From Branchiostoma floridae (lineage: Eukaryota; Chordata; Leptocardii; Amphioxiformes; Branchiostomatidae): DNA of 64,000 nt. Of the stretch, positions 60,801 to 64,000 are shown piece by piece (the stretch's first letter is position 1; each line of letters opens with the position of its first letter). The DNA is taken from positions 1-64,000 of the forward strand of contig NW_023365793.1 of the NCBI RefSeq assembly GCF_000003815.2. Reading direction: 5' to 3'. The position numbers and the translations under genes were made by a program. The notes beneath the pieces are model-generated. The model saw nothing but the letters and a program-made list of their open reading frames with translations. It was not told the DNA's origin and searched no databases.

Positions 60801-63800
60801 CAAAAGCGCCACTACATCGGCTACATATAGCGGCGAGAAGCAGAACTCCAGTTAGAAGCTCTGAGGAAGATGTCTGACAGACATCGAAACGTCAGCAAGT
60901 AAGTCAAATTTTGGTTGTATAAAAGAATTCTCATATATCCTTTATATCTGGATGTTTTTCTTTTGTCTGTAAGACATTTATGAATCATCTATTGGTAAAA
61001 CAAAAAATGGGATAGTGGGGGTGTTATCCCTGTATTATACGAGAAATAGATTCATGAATCACCTATTAGTAAAAAAAATGGGATTGTGGGGTTATTCCTT
61101 TATTACCTGAATAACATGCAGGTGTATTTTCAGTGACATGGGTGTGTATGGAAGGGGCCGTGTCAAGAACGAATCGTGTGATTGCGATACTTTTCGGTAC
61201 ATGCGTTGGTGGTGGTTAATGCTGAAGTTTAATTTGTGTGTGCGTTGAGCATTTCCGGCGCTGTATTTACAGAACGGCTGTTGCCTGTCTCTTGGTTTGA
61301 TTTTGGGCCTCCCTGTGTTTGAACTTGACACGGCAGGTAGTCTTCTGTGTGCAGAAGGGGCTTTCCATGAGTTGGATTGTTCGCATTAGCAGACTCAGCT
61401 GAAGTAACCAATGTTCAATATATTGACAGGAATGATCAAAGAAGTACACTATTAGGAAGGCATATGGCTCTATAGACTGTGAATGATACATGACTGTGAT
61501 AAGAATAAGGTAGTTAAAGGGCAGTCTCAACATACGTGGTTTGTCAATCGAACTGACTTCAACTCCTCTCCCATCCATTTTTTTTTCATCGTTCTGGATA
61601 GAACGTCTTTGAATTCGACAGTCTTTTGTACAACCTAACATCCCTTCGCCGATTGTATACCTATCCACAATGCCCCCCCCCCCCCTTTGATGCTGCGGCA
61701 TTTTGATAGTATACGTGTTCGTCGTATTATACTTCACAAGCAGAGATTAGACTCCAGCTCTTTGACGTTTTTTGGGCGTTTTTATCCGGCTCTCTATTTG
61801 TCAGTGTTCTCTTGTCGGTCGCGAGAAAGCAAGAAAACAGTATAATATAGAAATTTCGATTAAAACGGCTAAAAACGTTTACAAAATAGCCGCAGCTTAA
61901 ACTCTGCTTTGGGATTAGTCATATCATGGTCATATTGTCAGATTTCGAATTCGCGGCAAAGCAAGTCGGATCTACAGAAGCGTCATTTACTACAAAATAA
62001 GCACGTTTTGGGAAGCTTTACGACAATTTCGGTAATTTCCGGAGTTGCGTGGAGCCTCGGAGGAGGTATATTGTTTGTTTATATTTAGAACGACTGATGC
62101 GCGCGGATGTCATCCACAAAATTAAGTCAGTGTGGTCTTAGTTAGGAAATGACTGACATTGTTGGAAAGAGATTACCACTAGGTATTAGCAAACCGAAAA
62201 TAAAGAAAATCGTAACACATAGATTTTCACACTTACCCGACGCGCGAGGCATAGCAACACAGCTGTGGCTGAGGTCCCATTTCCAAAACCGTGCCGGGCC
62301 GAGATGTTTGCGGTAGCGAAAAATAAAAGTGTTTACAGGAAAATACAGAAATCGTGCTCCTGATCAGTTTCTTTTATATTCTGTGTTTTTTTTTCTTATA
62401 ATTTTTTTTGTTTGTTTCGGAAAGCTACCCAGACCGGCCCCGGGTTGGGAATTGGGACCTAGGCCTAATAAAATGCATAGACGGTTAATCTGGATCAACG
62501 GGGAGAATCAGTATCAGTATATCTTGCCTCTAACTACGCTGTGCAAAAGTACTTTTCTACCATGGTGTTATCGGAAATGGAAAAGTAAATGAATACGAGC
62601 TGGAAAACCTTGTCTTATTATTGATGTGTTTGACCGTAACAAGTACATTAAACAATTTATTATCATAATACTGTGACAATGCAATATGTGTTAACATAGA
62701 GAGATAGTGTAATACGTTTAGTGTAGGGAGAAGGGATAGCAAAAGACAGAAGAAAAATGTTCGCGTTGGATTTGAGTTCGCAGTAAAGTGGCCTCCGCAA
62801 AAAGCGCAAGATAAAACAACCGGAAAATTTTCTTCATTTACATTGTCTGTTTGCAAATGTATGTTGCAAATCTTGAAAGTCTTCTTAGAATTAAAAAAAA
62901 GTTCCCAGAATGACACACAACACTTTTATTTCCATCCCTAAACCTGAAATATTTTTGATGATTGTATTTATGTATTTGTTCATGTGTTACTATTACAGTC
63001 AAACCTGTATTAGCGGCCACCTTTGTATTGTGACCACCTGACCATTGCGGTCAGTCTTGTTCGGTCCCTTGGAACTTTCCCATTGACCTCGTCGTCGTCA
63101 TCATTGACCTAAGCATTAGGAAATGGTCTATAGCGGCCACCTCTCTTACGCGACCATGGCCACACGATGCCCGGTCCCGTAGATACAGACACACTGCTTA
63201 TTGAGACCATACAGCGGTCGTATGTCACCTTTATTTTATAATCGTAGTTTGCGAGGATTCTAGGTTACCGTCACAGGGCCAATTTGGCGGTAGCGAAAGG
63301 TACGCCTGCCTTGAACGTTGGAGCGCAACATTACGCATGGCAATATCAATCATTTTCGGTAGATTTGACTTTTGAAAATTTTTGGAATTTTCAAACGATC
63401 AAGACAATGCTACATGGTGAGAAAGTTCAGTGCGTACTGAAATCACGCATAACTCATTGCTCGTGGTCAATTGATTAACATTTTCTCTATTGTGGCCATC
63501 TGTCTATAGTGGCCACATTTCTCCAGTCTCTCTAGTGGCCTCTATAGACAGGTTATACTGTATTGTTACTACTATTATTATCTATTCATATATTACGCAG
63601 ATCTTCTCTTGTGACATTTTCCCATATTTTTTAGCTGTTTCCCAGGACCCTTGTGATTCGTACTTGACCATTAGCGAACCTATGAGGTCCACCGGCTACG
63701 AGGTTGCACTAAATGCTGCTCAGCTTTGCGACAATCGACTACTACGTAACTGGTACCGGTTTGACAGTCCAGCTGGGAACGAGATGCCTACATCCTGCGT

Positions 63801-64000
63801 ACCTCAGTACCACTGCGGCACAACGTTCCCAGTGTGGATGGATGGGCAACACCCTACTTTTGCGGACGGCGCTGTTCAAAGGGATCTTTGCGCAAACGCT
63901 GAAGTCATGGATCCACTTGGGCCGACGTGCTGTCAATGGAAGGGACGAACATTCGTAAAGAAGTGTGATGATGGCGTGGACCAGTTCTACGTGTACCTCC
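42871..64000 (+). CDS. Gene F: signal peptide, discoidin (F5/8 type C) domain and D8C domain; partial, runs off the window
   Basis: Exons: 42871-42922 (signal peptide MGVFVLFVLTFQVLLGT, phase-1 donor aggtggg), 58417-58724, 59254-59398, 63635 to beyond 64000. Exons 2 and 3 form one complete F5/8C domain of about 150 residues: first Cys in SFCTSFPALGMESG, then ITAST, NQWLQINLGSQKV, SYKLMYSDDGNTW, QYVRVNP and the closing LLGCE. Exon 4 enters in phase 1 and encodes D8C ([42 protein letters not shown]) in one uninterrupted exon, still open at the edge. The first exon is tied in only by matching phase and signal-peptide character across a 15.5-kb intron; another ATG exon at 56658-56688 (also phase 1, but with a poor 10-residue hydrophobic start) is the alternative, and further 5' exons may be missed. 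F5/8C domains bind glycans or phospholipids, so this is probably a secreted or surface recognition protein. Confidence 0.75.
43320..43500. repeat. Repeat with ataaagccccctttac word, copy 1
   Basis: Aligns with 47060-47215 through gttcagaca, aatatc-attttgaaa-cca, gtgttataaagccccctt and the following cggccg. Function not evident. Confidence 0.5.
43660..44477. mobile_element. Inverted-repeat element, copy 2 (818 bases)
   Basis: Starts ATACCCGCCTCACATTAGG and ends aggcgggtat. It is the same family and orientation as the element at 5879-6638, with many shared blocks (ggatcgccggcaattttcag; tcatgggaggttcattatca; ctgcgatcgcgaagtacgtc). Located in intron 1 of gene F. Confidence 0.75.
46009..46785 (+). 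repeat. cctccatgaa interspersed repeat, 3'-truncated copy
   Basis: Begins tagagctcggtgacctcata, then cctccatgaaatatttagag, and follows the full copies at 53296 and 54669 (tttatgcatggtgttgttca; ctatcccaaaactagacgct) until about 46785, where it diverges. It lies in intron 1 of gene F. Confidence 0.75.
47060..47215. repeat. Repeat with gtaaagccccctttac word, copy 2
   Basis: Partner of 43320-43500. The word gtaaagccccctttac is itself nearly palindromic. Confidence 0.5.
48490..49410. repeat. Higher-order satellite of CTCCGGAG subrepeats, five blocks
   Basis: Blocks of about 177-211 bases begin near 48529, 48706, 48917, 49108 and 49293 with tgtacatgcagtgaatcatt. Each then holds two to six copies of a 15-20 base subrepeat tgctccggagtaaaaa and ends gtgagtaagtatatttgttg, then catgtacgtacgaaca. 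The last block is shortened. Confidence 0.9.
49617..50261 (-). pseudogene. Decayed intronless ORF with a C2H2 finger, acidic linker and conserved-looking C-terminus
   Basis: Read on the minus strand from ATG at 50259-50261, the sequence begins MPHVCKVCDREFDRAFNLER, a C2H2 finger in which the first zinc-binding His seems replaced (LERN in place of LERH, before LERKH). It then runs through an acidic Ser/Asp/Glu-rich linker and ends with KWTLYRDLTIALPHQPGD to LVLK-stop (49617). The reading frame must change at least twice: near 50110, and again near 49925 where IKWF meets TGA while the neighbouring frame continues GSESDTGTD. No introns are visible. I do not recognise the family; it looks like a retrocopy or an ORF carried by a mobile element, lying inside intron 1 of gene F. 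Confidence 0.5.
50346..50461. repeat. Inverted repeat hairpin, about 35-base arms
   Basis: tatatcttgcgtacaccctg with tatgcatctacgt (50347-50381) is mirrored by acgtagatgcatacaggtta and cgcaagatata (50428-50461), with one or two mismatches and a loop of about 45 bases. It lies just 5' of the decayed C2H2 ORF. Confidence 0.75.
51430..51935. repeat. GC-rich tandem repeat, about 4.5 copies of 111-121 bases
   Basis: The word tcacgaaatcg recurs at 51436, 51557, 51669, 51780 and (shortened unit) 51868. Each unit also holds ggggacctgt, catgcccgatcgcgc and a gtgtacgccgcatcatca block. It explains the ORFs on both strands here. Confidence 0.85.
51950..52290. repeat. Tandem repeat of about 145 bases, 2.3 copies
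   Basis: gtcctgt(a/g)ttattg-type starts near 51955, 52103 and 52248. Units share ctgccgtaggagatattgtg and gttg-ccgttcc. It directly follows the array ending at 51935. Confidence 0.75.
52300..52920 (+). repeat. Related cctccatgaa-family segment, internal part
   Basis: Contains taattatgcaaattatgtc, gctagggggcccaaa, aaaccaggaagttctgctgc and tcaagacctacccacatacc, which follow the internal order of the full copies with heavy divergence and without either end. Confidence 0.55.
53296..54395 (+). repeat. cctccatgaa interspersed repeat, full copy 1 (about 1.1 kb)
   Basis: Starts ctagagttcggcgacctcat and ends in a short hairpin: TACCTCCAT (54371-54379) and ATGGAGGTA (54386-54394). A run of cacagacacac lies just before the hairpin. 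The TACCTCCATGAA word near the 5' end is the inverse of the 3' end. No transposase or reverse transcriptase frame is visible. Confidence 0.8.
54669..55745 (+). repeat. cctccatgaa interspersed repeat, full copy 2, direct neighbour of copy 1
   Basis: Parallel to 53296-54395 from end to end, including aaccggaagttgcgctgcag and the acacacacac stretch, and ends in the same TACCTCCA...TGGAGGTA hairpin (55720-55743). The copies are separated by about 270 unrelated bases. Confidence 0.8.
57090..57310 (-). repeat. Reversed partial cctccatgaa-family copy
   Basis: Read on the minus strand it gives gcataattaa-type words, aagtcatcatttgcataaca and cctaaaattatg in the order of the full copies. Confidence 0.45.
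59561..60001. mobile_element. Truncated TAGAGTC MITE in gene F intron 3
   Basis: Starts TAGAGTCCATTCCAAGTCAC and follows the copy at 1128 up to cttcccagcccactgaacca, then is cut by the start of the cctccatgaa repeat at 60003. One element therefore seems to have inserted into or replaced the other. Confidence 0.6.
60003..60415 (+). repeat. cctccatgaa interspersed repeat, 5' part only
   Basis: Begins ctagagttcggcaacctcat and matches the full copies to about the gcctaa/ctacctg region, then is replaced by the inverted-arm sequence that starts near 60463. Confidence 0.7.
60463..60943. repeat. Long palindrome around an assembly gap
   Basis: Arms at about 60463-60643 and 60774-60943 are near-perfect inverted copies (each contains ggatatatgagaat, aaccaaaatttgacttactt, ctgacgtttcgatgtctgtc and ctcgccgctatatgtagccg or complements). 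The 100-base gap 60673-60772 is at the centre. The arms carry a small structured motif described in the findings. Intron 3 of gene F. Confidence 0.85.
60673..60772. other. Assembly gap, 100 N
   Basis: Exactly 100 N, placed at the centre of a long palindrome, which probably broke the assembly. Confidence 0.98.
62996..63560. mobile_element. Pogo/Tigger-like MITE with TA target site
   Basis: The left end CAGTCAAACCTGTATTAGCG pairs with the right end (aggttatactg, complement CAGTATAACCTGTCTATAG). Both sides are flanked by TA. Subterminal agcggccacc and agtggccac repeats appear in both halves. The CAGT-x-AACCTG end and TA duplication are typical of the Tc1/mariner-pogo group. It ends 74 bases before the D8C exon of gene F. 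Confidence 0.75.

Overview
The window looks like nuclear DNA from an amphioxus-type (Branchiostoma) or similar invertebrate deuterostome. This is inferred from compact intron-rich genes built of shuffled extracellular domains (fibrinogen-related, vWD, Ly6, D8C/uromodulin-like, EGF, discoidin), dense short inverted-repeat transposons, LINE tails and two 100-base assembly gaps. There are no bacterial features. Long single-frame ORFs are mostly noise; real coding sequence is in short exons joined by GT-AG introns, which I assembled by hand from splice sites, phase and domain continuity.

Layout. 1-3500: repeats only. 3501-4204 (-): gene B, a short type I membrane protein with a CRALCPPFC motif. 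4205-8820: intergenic, with a 760-base inverted-repeat element. 8821-10663 (-): gene A, a Ly6/uPAR protein with a predicted GPI tail. 10664-12736: intergenic, two small hAT-like elements. 12737-23702 (-): gene E, a secreted fibrinogen-related plus vWD protein (13 exons, 734 aa, all phases agree), with a transposon and a LINE tail in intron 1. 25982-26720 (-): gene C, a 90-aa paralogue of gene B. 30848-33515 (-): gene D2, and 35236-39807 (-): gene D1, tandem D8C-EGF-EGF-TM receptors. 40408-41370: a LINE tail joined to a 45-base minisatellite. 42871 to the right edge (+): gene F, signal peptide, discoidin (F5/8C) domain and a D8C domain, cut by the window end; its first intron is about 15.5 kb and full of repeats, satellites and one decayed C2H2 ORF.

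How the genes relate. All seven encode secreted or surface proteins, six on the minus strand and gene F divergent from D1. Genes A, B and C share the same kind of first exon (signal peptide plus ALCPP-x-C, phase-1 donor). Genes B, C, D1 and D2 share a phase 1-2 transmembrane exon followed by a tiny cytoplasmic tail exon. D1, D2 and F share the D8C domain. This is a locus of exon shuffling among putative recognition or adhesion proteins; an immune role is inference, not something the sequence proves.
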